A stretch of 9,129 nt of DNA from Bifidobacteriaceae bacterium (GTDB lineage Bacteria; Actinomycetota; Actinomycetes; Actinomycetales; WQXJ01). Of the stretch, positions 1 to 5,799 are shown one piece after another. The DNA is taken from the NCBI GenBank assembly GCA_031278675.1, contig JAITJY010000405.1:1-9129 (forward strand), written 5' to 3'. The notes below the pieces were generated by a model, which was not told the origin of the DNA, ran no database searches, and saw only the letters and a list, made by a program, of their open reading frames with translations. Each line of letters opens with the position of its first letter. Positions within the stretch are counted from its first letter, which is position 1. The translations under genes and the position numbers were made by a program.

Positions 1-2
1 GG

Positions 3-221
3 TCCCCGCTGAACACGAGTCGCGAATCGCCGAATCCGGTGCGACCACTGGAGCCGCCACACAGCCGGCGCAGCTACACCCCGCAACCCCAACCAGCAGA
101 CTCTGCCAAGAGCCCTGCCCCGCACGTGGCGCGCGGCGGTGCGGCCACATCAACTGCGCAACGGGCTCCGCCAGGGCCGCAATTGCCGAGCCGATTGTTG
201 GTCAGCCCAGGACGGTGTTGA
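3..221 (+). CDS. Possible C-terminal tail of an unidentified plus-strand protein (partial)
   Basis: This reading frame is open from the left edge of the window to a TGA at 219-221 and gives 72 residues. The peptide is rich in Pro, Ser, Arg and Ala and has no recognisable domain, so it would have to be a disordered C-terminal tail. A GTG at 39 is an internal start candidate with no convincing ribosome binding site. The best support is positional: its TGA lies at the centre of a perfect palindrome (210-233), as the phosphorylase TGA does in its own palindrome. That would suit a convergent gene ending here. Third-position GC is only about two thirds and does not separate this frame from the neighbouring plus frame, which is also open. 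It may well be non-coding; I give no function. Confidence 0.25.
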   Translation, partial: SPLNTSRESPNPVRPLEPPHSRRSYTPQPQPADSAKSPAPHVARGGAATSTAQRAPPGPQLPSRLLVSPGRC

Positions 222-233
222 ACAACACCGTCC
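210..233 (+). terminator. Perfect palindrome with embedded TGA, terminator candidate
   Basis: Two 11-base arms (GGACGGTGTTG and CAACACCGTCC) flank a central AA. As RNA this would fold into a GC-rich stem closing on a GAAC tetraloop. There is no run of T after it, so it would be a tract-less hairpin terminator of the kind proposed in actinobacteria, or a protein-binding dyad. The TGA of the plus-strand open frame is at 219-221, inside the dyad. The core GTTGAACAAC recurs in opposite orientation in the palindrome at 464-493. Confidence 0.5.
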
Positions 234-478
234 GCCCGTGCCCGCGCAGGGGAGAGCGAAGCTCTCACCAGCGCAAACGCGGCAGACAGGCGCTGCTTGA
301 CACCCTAGCGCCACTACGTCGTCGAAACCCTTGCGCCTCAGCCGAGCTTCGCCTCCTCGGGGTCCCCGCTAAATCTCGGAGCGAAGCAGAGAGAGTTTGT
401 GGGGTGGGTCTCGGGGTCCCCGCTAAGTCTCGGAGCGAAGCAGAGATAGTTTGTGGGGTGCGGCTGGGAGAGCGTTGT
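222..478. other. Intergenic region with repeats and small hairpins
   Basis: I support no gene in this stretch. It lies between two possible convergent gene ends. It holds a small hairpin at 252-266 (GAGAGC, loop GAA, GCTCTC), a 50-bp direct repeat at 357-406 and 411-460, and four copies of GCGAAGC or its complement (256-262, 346-352, 381-387, 435-441). One plus frame stays open through the whole region, but it runs 69 bases into the antisense of the phosphorylase gene and encodes nothing I recognise. Confidence 0.5.
357..460. repeat. 50-bp direct repeat, two copies, period 54
   Basis: The copies span 357-406 and 411-460, are separated by GGTC, and differ at two positions. Each starts with TCGGGGTCCCCGCT, which contains the odd-centred dyad GGGGTCCCC, then carries GCGAAGC and ends in GTTTGTGGGGTG. 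Bases 1-10 (GGTCCCCGCT) match the first part of the unit, so another, diverged copy may straddle the window edge. The repeat lies just downstream of the phosphorylase gene. Its role is unknown: it may be a protein-binding array, an RNA element in a 3' tail, or a slippage duplication. Confidence 0.8.
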
Positions 479-493
479 TCAACGCTCTCCCAG
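464..493 (-). terminator. Perfect palindrome over the phosphorylase stop codon, terminator candidate
   Basis: Two 14-base arms (CTGGGAGAGCGTTG at 464-477, CAACGCTCTCCCAG at 480-493) flank a 2-base centre. Read on the minus strand, the phosphorylase TGA (481-479) is inside the dyad and the last coding bases form one arm. The predicted RNA stem is very stable and closes on a GAAC tetraloop, but no T-tract follows. It is best read as a tract-less terminator or a 3'-end stabiliser of the operon transcript. Confidence 0.6.
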
Positions 494-3100
494 GGTGATG
501 CGGACGCGGAGTTGGGCGGAGCCAGAAGACGGGTCGGCGGTGCCTAGGGGGAGCCGCGCGACGGCGCGGCCGGTGGCCGGATCAAGCACGGGGAGCAACC
601 TAACCGGGCTGGCACCGGCGGGGGGCAACCCAGCGGTGTGGGCGGCATCGTGCGGCGTTGCGACCGGGCTGGCACCGGCGGGGGGCAACGAAACGGGCCG
701 GGGGGGACCGTCCAATAGTTCAATGTCGGCTACCCCGCACGAGACGCCGTGCGGGTTGGCGACCTCGATCTGGTAGGTGGTGCCGCGCCACTGGCGGCTC
801 ACGCGGAAACCATCCCAGTGCGGGGGGATGCAGGGGTCCACGACCAGGGCGTCCCAGGCGGGCCGCACGCCCAGGATATACCCAGTGGCGGCGGTGTACA
901 TCCAACCGGCGGTGCCGGTCAACCAGGGGTTCTCCGCACGCCCATACAGGGCATGATCGCGCCCGTAAATGAACTGACAGTAGGCGTAAGGCTCGGCGCG
1001 GCGGACCTCAATCGAGTCGTTGAACCGGGGCGGGGCCATGGTCTCGTAATACTCCCAGGCGCGGTCGCCGCGCCCCAGGATGGTCTCCGCCAGGATGGGC
1101 CACGCGTTCGGATGCGAAAAGATCGAGCCGTTCTCCTTGACACCCGGATAGACGCGGGTGACGTAGCCGATCGAGTCGTTGACCTCAGTGTATGACGGCC
1201 ACAGCAGATGCGTCCCATAGGGGGAGCGCAGGTGGTCCCAGATCGCATCCAGCGCCGCCCGGCCACGGTCCGCCGGTGCCGCGCCGCTGATCACAGCCCA
1301 CGGCATGTGCTCCAGGAACAGTTTTCCTTCATTCAGCGCCGCCGAGCCGATCGGCTGGCCCTGGGCCGTATAGCCCCGCAGGTACCAGGCTCCGTCCCAG
1401 GCTGACTGGTTGGCGGCATCGGCCGAGGCGCGCGCTAAGGACTCGAACCGGGCCGCATCCGCTGCGCGTCCCAGGTGGCGGGCCGCCTCCGCCAGTTCGC
1501 GCGCCGCCCACACGTGCAGGAACGTGACCAGGACGGATTCGCCGCCGCCCAGGTTGAGGCAGTCATTCCAGTCCGCCCGCAGCCCCTGGGCCAGGCCATT
1601 TGCCCCGAGATGAGCGGCCGTGAATTCGACGGCGCGGCATAGGTGCTCATAGACGGTCGCCTCGCCGTGGTCAGCGTAGGGCACCACCCGGTCCAAGAAC
1701 GCGAGGTCGCCGGTTTCCTTGACGTAGGCGAGGGTTGACGGGACCAGCCACAGGTGGTCGTCGGAGCAGGCGTCCTCGATCCCGTGGAGTTGGCCGGCGT
1801 TGGTGGTAGGCACCACGGTGGGGAGTTTCACGCCGACGGGGATGTCGGGGTGTTCGACTTCTTGGAATAAAGATGGGTCAAACAAGTGTAGCCCATAACC
1901 CGCTGCGACCTGCCCACGGAGCAACTGCATTAGGCGCCGTTCCACCGCCTTCGGGTTGGTGTGCGGCACCGCCATCGAGTCCTGCGCGGTGTCCCGGTAG
2001 CCCAGGCCCGTCCGCCCGCCCACCTCCACGAAAGAGGCGAACCGCGACCACACCACACAGGTTTCCGCCTGGTACAGGTTCCAGTCGTTCAACAGCAGGT
2101 TCATAGTGTCCGATGCCGTCTCCACAGCCAGTTTTTCCCGCCGCGTTTGCCAGTGGTCCCGTAGCGCGTCGAAAGCTTGGTCAACGCGGGCCGAGTCCGT
2201 GAAGTGAGCCCTGACTTCAGCCCCCTTAGCGCGGTCGCCGTAGCCTAAGAGGTAGGCCAAGCGGAACGATTCCCCGGGTTCTAATGTGACCGAATGCTGT
2301 AATGCGCCGCAGTGATTTTGCGTGGTTCCCTGGGAGCCGGTGCAATTCCCCGCGACTACTGCGGCCGGAGCAGTTTCTGACTGCCAAGCCCCGATGAACG
2401 AATCCCGCAGGCAATCAAAACCGGTCGCTTCGCGCGTCGCCGTGAAATAGTGGTAGGTCCAGGGTTCGTAATAAAAGTCGTCCTGGATAATTCCGTCCGC
2501 ATAGGATGCGCCCGCCGCATACAGCGACATCTGGAAATTCTGATTGTCGATCAAAACCGTGTGGAACGAGAACTCGATATACCCGAACAGATCGAGTTCC
2601 CGGGTGACGGACGAATTGTTGGTGACGGTGACGTCCCACACTTCGCAATCGAATCCGACCGGCACAAAGACTCGCTGGCTGGCCGCAATCCCCCGGTAAT
2701 CCGACTCGAACACGCTGTAGCCCAACCCGTGCCGGGCCCGGTACCGCCCCGCGTCTGGTGCCTGAGGCGCCCCGGGGGCTCGGCCCGCCCCGCCCGCCGC
2801 GCCGGCGTCCCCCGGGGCAAGAGGCTTGCCGACGGGTTGCCAAGAGATGGACCAGAAGTCGCGATCCGCGCGGTCTGACAGGTACACATAGTGACCCGGC
2901 CGGTCCCGGGGAACCCCGTTGGGCCTAAACCGGGTCACCCGTCCCCGCTCGGATGACCGGTAGAAGGAATAGCTGCCGGCCGTCTGATTGATCACCGTGC
3001 AGAAATCTTCAGTCCCTAAGAAATTGATCCACGACGTCGGAACGTCGACGCGGTCCACGACGTATTCGTGGGCGGCTGAATCGAAATACCCGTAACGCAT
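479..3100 (-). CDS. GH94 phosphorylase, N,N'-diacetylchitobiose phosphorylase-like
   Basis: Cytoplasmic GH94 enzyme (873 residues) expected to split a beta-1,4 disaccharide with inorganic phosphate, giving a sugar-1-phosphate and a free sugar. The ATG start is set by the family N-terminus, MRYGYFD. Visible blocks include CVVWSRFASFVEVGGRTGLG (348-367), CSDDHLWLVP (445-454), LRADWNDCLNLGGGES (507-522) with the likely general acid Asp513, YPGVKENGSIFSHPN (651-665) and NPWLTGTAGW (724-733). These resemble the Vibrio chitobiose phosphorylase I recall more closely than cellobiose phosphorylase. In particular Val650 stands where cellobiose phosphorylase has a Tyr near the non-reducing sugar, leaving room for an N-acetyl group. 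No signal peptide is visible. It is longer than the usual roughly 800 residues because of an Ala/Gly/Pro insert (about 96-117) and a C-terminal extension carrying LPPAGASPV twice (805-813, 825-833). It follows the mutase fusion after 53 bases, with AGAGAGG upstream, so the two are probably one operon. Cellobiose or another acetylated disaccharide remains possible. Confidence 0.88.
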   Translation of the reverse strand: MRYGYFDSAAHEYVVDRVDVPTSWINFLGTEDFCTVINQTAGSYSFYRSSERGRVTRFRPNGVPRDRPGHYVYLSDRADRDFWSISWQPVGKPLAPGDAGAAGGAGRAPGAPQAPDAGRYRARHGLGYSVFESDYRGIAASQRVFVPVGFDCEVWDVTVTNNSSVTRELDLFGYIEFSFHTVLIDNQNFQMSLYAAGASYADGIIQDDFYYEPWTYHYFTATREATGFDCLRDSFIGAWQSETAPAAVVAGNCTGSQGTTQNHCGALQHSVTLEPGESFRLAYLLGYGDRAKGAEVRAHFTDSARVDQAFDALRDHWQTRREKLAVETASDTMNLLLNDWNLYQAETCVVWSRFASFVEVGGRTGLGYRDTAQDSMAVPHTNPKAVERRLMQLLRGQVAAGYGLHLFDPSLFQEVEHPDIPVGVKLPTVVPTTNAGQLHGIEDACSDDHLWLVPSTLAYVKETGDLAFLDRVVPYADHGEATVYEHLCRAVEFTAAHLGANGLAQGLRADWNDCLNLGGGESVLVTFLHVWAARELAEAARHLGRAADAARFESLARASADAANQSAWDGAWYLRGYTAQGQPIGSAALNEGKLFLEHMPWAVISGAAPADRGRAALDAIWDHLRSPYGTHLLWPSYTEVNDSIGYVTRVYPGVKENGSIFSHPNAWPILAETILGRGDRAWEYYETMAPPRFNDSIEVRRAEPYAYCQFIYGRDHALYGRAENPWLTGTAGWMYTAATGYILGVRPAWDALVVDPCIPPHWDGFRVSRQWRGTTYQIEVANPHGVSCGVADIELLDGPPRPVSLPPAGASPVATPHDAAHTAGLPPAGASPVRLLPVLDPATGRAVARLPLGTADPSSGSAQLRVRITLGER
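603..689. repeat. 27-bp direct repeat inside the phosphorylase gene
   Basis: The 27-base unit starting ACCGGGCTGGCACC occurs without mismatch at 603-629 and 663-689, a period of 60 bases or 20 codons. On the coding strand both copies give LPPAGASPV, at residues 825-833 and 805-813. The repeat falls in a C-terminal stretch that the related enzymes I recall do not have, so it looks like a recent in-frame duplication in a tolerant surface tail. Confidence 0.85.
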
Positions 3101-3153
3101 TAGCGGGTCAAACCTCTCTACTAGCAGTCATCTTGAAAGCCGGGGTAAGGTCG

Positions 3154-5379
3154 CTACGCACCGGTCGCCAGCCTCGTCAGATCATTCAGGATCGCCTCCA
3201 ACGAGGCCTCAGTTTCTGCTTCCGCGAAGATGCGGAGCACAGGCTCAGTCCCTGAGAAACGCAACAACCCCCAAGCACCGCCTTCCAACAAGAACTTGAA
3301 ACCATCGGTCCGGTCCAAAGCCATAACGCCCAGCCCGCCCAAGGCGTGCGGCGTGGCGGCCTCCAGCCGCCGAGGCACGGCCAAACGCATATCAGGCGTC
3401 GCCGGCAGTGAGCGCTCACCTGAATAAAGGCGCCCCGTGATCGCGTAGACCTCCTCCAGCAACTCATCAATCCGCCGGCCGGTACGGGCGAGCAACTCAA
3501 CCACCAAAGCGCACGCAAAGATCCCATCTTTACCCAGAATGTGCCCCCGGATGGTCAACCCACCGGAAGATTCCCCGCCAAGGAGGGCGGCGTCATCGTG
3601 CATCCCCTGCGTGATGTGTTTGAAGCCGACGGGCACCTCGCGGGCCGTCTCACCAAAATGCGCCGCCAAGCGGTCCAACAAATGAGTTGTGGCGATGTTG
3701 CGCACCACCCCGCCGCGCTCGCCGCGCAACTCGTGCAGATAGTAATAGAGGAGCAGCAACAGTTCGTTGGTGGTCACGAAGCGGCCGGACTGGTCAACAA
3801 TCGCGATCCGGTCGGCATCGCCGTCCGTGGCGAGCCCCAAATCATAGGGACCGTCGCGGACCAGATCAATCAGCGCGGTCAGGGCTTTGGCGTCCGGGGC
3901 CGGCGAGCGGCCACCGAACAGCGGGTTGTGACGTTCGTGGATGAAGTCGACGCGGCATCGACCGTCGGTCAAGATGGCGCCCAGGGTGAACTGTGAAGTT
4001 CCGTACATCGGGTCAACCAGCAGGCGCAGCGGATGCGCCCTGATCACCTGGACATCAACAATCCGCTCAATCGCGTCGATATACGGCACGGTCAGGTCCT
4101 GCTCTTGGACCAGGCCCGCGCGCCGCGCCGCATCTAGGTCCACAGAAACAATATCTTCCCTGGTCAAAGAGTTAGCGACGCGCTCATAGCGGTCGGTTTC
4201 AGCCGTCAGCGGGAGCGACCCGTCCGCCCGGAACACCTTCAATCCGTTCCATTGCGGCGGGTTGTGGCTGGCCGTAAACACCAGTCCGTAGGCCGCCTGA
4301 AGGTACGGCGCCGCGAATGTGACCAGCGGTGTTGGCACATCTCCGGGCGCCAGCACCACCGGGATGTTGTTCCCGGCGAACACTTCGGCTGAGGCCTCGG
4401 CCGCCTCACGTGACAAGAACCGCCGGTCGCCGCCGATCACCACGCCTTGCGCTTCCCGGCCCGCCCGGATCACCTCGGCGGCCAGCGCTTGGCTCAGTCG
4501 GCGCACATTGTGGATTGTGAACCCTTCGCCGATCTTGGCCCGCCAACCGCCCGTCCCGAACGCGATGTGCCCCGTTTCGACCGCATGATGCGGCGCGAAG
4601 AGCCGCTTGAGCTGGATGTCGGCCGCCCGTGCGAGGTCTGTTGGGGTGTTGATGTCGCGCAATTCGTCCGGGTCCACGATCCGGAATTCGCTGACCTGCT
4701 CCCCGGCCGCCGTGACTTGCTGGGAGAGCTTCGTCAGCGAGTTGGTTGCGTGCTCCGCCAGCAACCGTTCCCAGGTGGAGCGGGCCGCCAGGTACGCCCC
4801 GACATCCCGCCCGTCCAACGTCAGGTGTGAAAACGCAGCTTCCTTCAGACGATGCCGTGTGATCAGCCCCCGCAACGATGCCGCCGCCAGCAGCGGCAAG
4901 TCCCCCGAAACAACCAGGATCGCGGGCTCAAGGTAACTCTGTTCCTGACCAATCCCGGTAATCCCGGCGATCCCGGCGATCCCGGCGCGCACTGCCGCCG
5001 CCGCTGCGGTCTGCGGCCGTTCGCTGGTGGCACTTGGGTTGGGGTGTTCGTTGGCGCTCTGTTCCTGACCAATCCCGGCAATCCCGGCCCGCACTGCCGC
5101 CGCCGGTCCGAGCGGTTCGCCCTGGTAGGCCAAGGCGAATCGGCCCTGCAAGTGGTCGGCAATGGCGGAGTCATCGCGGCTGACCACCACGGTGATGCGG
5201 CTGGTCGGAACCACGGCGCTGACGGTGGCGAGTACGTGGTCTAGGACGGCGGATTCGCCCAACTGGCGTAACAGCAGGTCGCGGCCGGTCGCGGCGGGGC
5301 CTGCGGCCAAAACCAAGGCGAGGAGAGGGGGATGGGTAGCTGGCGGTGATACGGGGCGGGCTGGCGTTGCGGTGTCCAC
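3154..5379 (-). CDS. Fusion of GlmU-like nucleotidyltransferase domain and alpha-phosphohexomutase
   Basis: This is a 741-residue two-domain cytoplasmic protein. Residues about 19-260 resemble a GlmU/MobA-type sugar-1-phosphate nucleotidyltransferase: LALVLAAG (20-27), QGEPLGPAAAV (86-96), VVSGDLPLL (156-164, with the metal-binding-type Asp160) and DINTPTDL (242-249). The usual GxGTR...PK signature after LAAG is absent (PAATGRDLLLRQLGE), so this domain may be inactive or altered. Residues about 270-740 are a complete phosphohexomutase: FGTGGWRA (274-281), phosphoserine loop TASHNP (369-374, Ser371), metal loop TDGDADR (518-524), sugar loop GGESSGG (601-607) and phosphate loop RFSGTEPVLR (707-716). 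The mutase should interconvert hexose-1- and -6-phosphates. Beside a chitobiose-type phosphorylase, GlcNAc-1-phosphate is the likeliest substrate; glucose-1-phosphate is the alternative. A loop between the two N-terminal motifs is expanded by a duplicated block (93-108 and 127-148). The GTG at 5379 is the farthest upstream start and has only a weak ribosome binding site. An AT-rich promoter candidate lies 50-65 bases upstream. Confidence 0.88.
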   Translation of the reverse strand: MDTATPARPVSPPATHPPLLALVLAAGPAATGRDLLLRQLGESAVLDHVLATVSAVVPTSRITVVVSRDDSAIADHLQGRFALAYQGEPLGPAAAVRAGIAGIGQEQSANEHPNPSATSERPQTAAAAAVRAGIAGIAGITGIGQEQSYLEPAILVVSGDLPLLAAASLRGLITRHRLKEAAFSHLTLDGRDVGAYLAARSTWERLLAEHATNSLTKLSQQVTAAGEQVSEFRIVDPDELRDINTPTDLARAADIQLKRLFAPHHAVETGHIAFGTGGWRAKIGEGFTIHNVRRLSQALAAEVIRAGREAQGVVIGGDRRFLSREAAEASAEVFAGNNIPVVLAPGDVPTPLVTFAAPYLQAAYGLVFTASHNPPQWNGLKVFRADGSLPLTAETDRYERVANSLTREDIVSVDLDAARRAGLVQEQDLTVPYIDAIERIVDVQVIRAHPLRLLVDPMYGTSQFTLGAILTDGRCRVDFIHERHNPLFGGRSPAPDAKALTALIDLVRDGPYDLGLATDGDADRIAIVDQSGRFVTTNELLLLLYYYLHELRGERGGVVRNIATTHLLDRLAAHFGETAREVPVGFKHITQGMHDDAALLGGESSGGLTIRGHILGKDGIFACALVVELLARTGRRIDELLEEVYAITGRLYSGERSLPATPDMRLAVPRRLEAATPHALGGLGVMALDRTDGFKFLLEGGAWGLLRFSGTEPVLRIFAEAETEASLEAILNDLTRLATGA
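4937..5104. repeat. Duplicated block with 9-bp tandem units inside the fusion gene
   Basis: Two related blocks lie 120 bases apart: 4937-5002 (66 bases) and 5057-5104 (48 bases). Each begins CTCTGTTCCTGACC, continues with 9-base units of the type (A/G)ATCCCGG(C/T), and ends GCACTGCCGCCGCC. The first block has four 9-base units (4951-4986) and the second has two (5071-5088), which accounts exactly for the 18-base difference. On the coding strand they give AAAVRAGIAGI...GIGQEQS twice, 40 residues apart. All lengths are multiples of three, so the frame is kept. Confidence 0.9.
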
Positions 5380-5410
5380 GGTGACTCGTTTCTGTGCGCG
5401 CTCGGATCGG

Positions 5411-5445
5411 ATGCTGAATTAGTTAGGAGTCTATACAAAATCAAG
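5411..5445 (-). promoter_or_regulatory. AT-rich promoter candidate for the mutase-phosphorylase operon
   Basis: On the minus strand the sequence CTTGATTTTGTATAGACTCC lies in the one clearly AT-rich patch of this gap, about 50-65 bases before the GTG start of the fusion gene. TATAGA (5435-5430) could serve as a -10 box. No -35 box at normal spacing is convincing; TTGATT (5444-5439) is too close to it. The call rests mainly on composition and position. Confidence 0.3.
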
Positions 5446-5597
5446 CCGCTCCGCATCCCGGCTGGTGCGCCCCCCGCGTCGGCGCTCCGCGCCCGCTCTG
5501 CCTGCCAAGTCCCGCTCTTGACCCGGATGTGAGACCGCCGCGCGGGCGTGCCGCGCGGGCCGGGCGTCCTGAGCGTCGCTCTGCGCCCAGTCCGGGA

Positions 5598-5722
5598 CCG
5601 GTTTGGGCAGTTTGGTCACCGCAGAGCCGGTGGTGCCGTCGGAGTGTTTGGTGTCATCCCAGGTCAGAGCGTTGACCCGAAATCGGTGGGTGCGCTGAAA
5701 GTGAACAAACTGCCCAAACCGG
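5598..5722. repeat. 125-bp element with 22-bp terminal inverted repeats
   Basis: The left arm (5598-5619) begins CCGGTTTGGGCAGTTTG and the right arm (5701-5722) ends CAAACTGCCCAAACCGG. The outer 17 bases pair perfectly, followed by one mismatch and four more pairs. The inner 81 bases (5620-5700) include the small dyad CCGA-AA-TCGG at 5672-5681 on the plus strand. No target-site duplication is obvious. It could be a miniature inverted-repeat element, a large RNA stem-loop, or a pair of operator half-sites. It codes for no transposase. Confidence 0.75.
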
Positions 5723-5759
5723 CCCCCGCCCCGCCGGCTCGGACGCACCTCGCACAAAG

Positions 5760-5775
5760 CCCCACCGTTACGGGG
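5760..5775 (-). terminator. Weak terminator-like hairpin after the ATPase gene
   Basis: On the minus strand, 25 bases past the ATPase TAG, CCCCG and CGGTGGGG can pair around a TAA loop with one bulged T, followed by CTTTGTG. The stem is short and the T-run is poor. Its position directly after the last gene of the importer operon is the main support. Confidence 0.35.
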
Positions 5776-5799
5776 TCCGAGAGCTTCGGCACGCAGACG

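Larger units (their letters stand above)
5380..5799. other. Intergenic region between the thiamine importer and the sugar-phosphate operon
   Basis: I support no gene here. Reading down the minus strand from the ATPase stop, the region holds a weak hairpin (5760-5775), a 125-bp element bounded by 22-bp inverted repeats (5598-5722), a very GC-rich stretch with an 11-base direct repeat (5537-5547 and 5550-5560), and an AT-rich patch just before the mutase gene. Open frames on both strands cross the element but look arginine- or proline-rich and match no family I know. The size of the gap argues that the two operons are transcribed separately. Confidence 0.6.

Noticed and set aside
120..144. A short hairpin, CCGCAC and GTGCGG with a 13-base loop.
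   Set aside because: Six-base stems of this kind are expected by chance in such GC-rich DNA, and it has no link to a gene end.
2..547. A plus-strand frame open for about 180 codons, carrying the 50-bp repeat in phase (LGVPAKSRSEAE twice).
   Set aside because: It runs 69 bases into the antisense of the phosphorylase gene, has no start with a ribosome binding site, resembles no family, and third-position GC is not better than in the next frame. Long open frames are common by chance in DNA this GC-rich.
5620..5700. Possible riboswitch, including TPP type, in the loop of the inverted-repeat element.
   Set aside because: I could not match the conserved TPP core segments or any other class I know, and the element lies after the thiamine importer genes, not before them.
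5431..5757. A minus-strand frame of 108 codons across the inverted-repeat element.
   Set aside because: It is arginine-rich past the element, has no recognisable domain, and the opposite strand is open over the same bases. It is better explained by composition and the inverted repeat.
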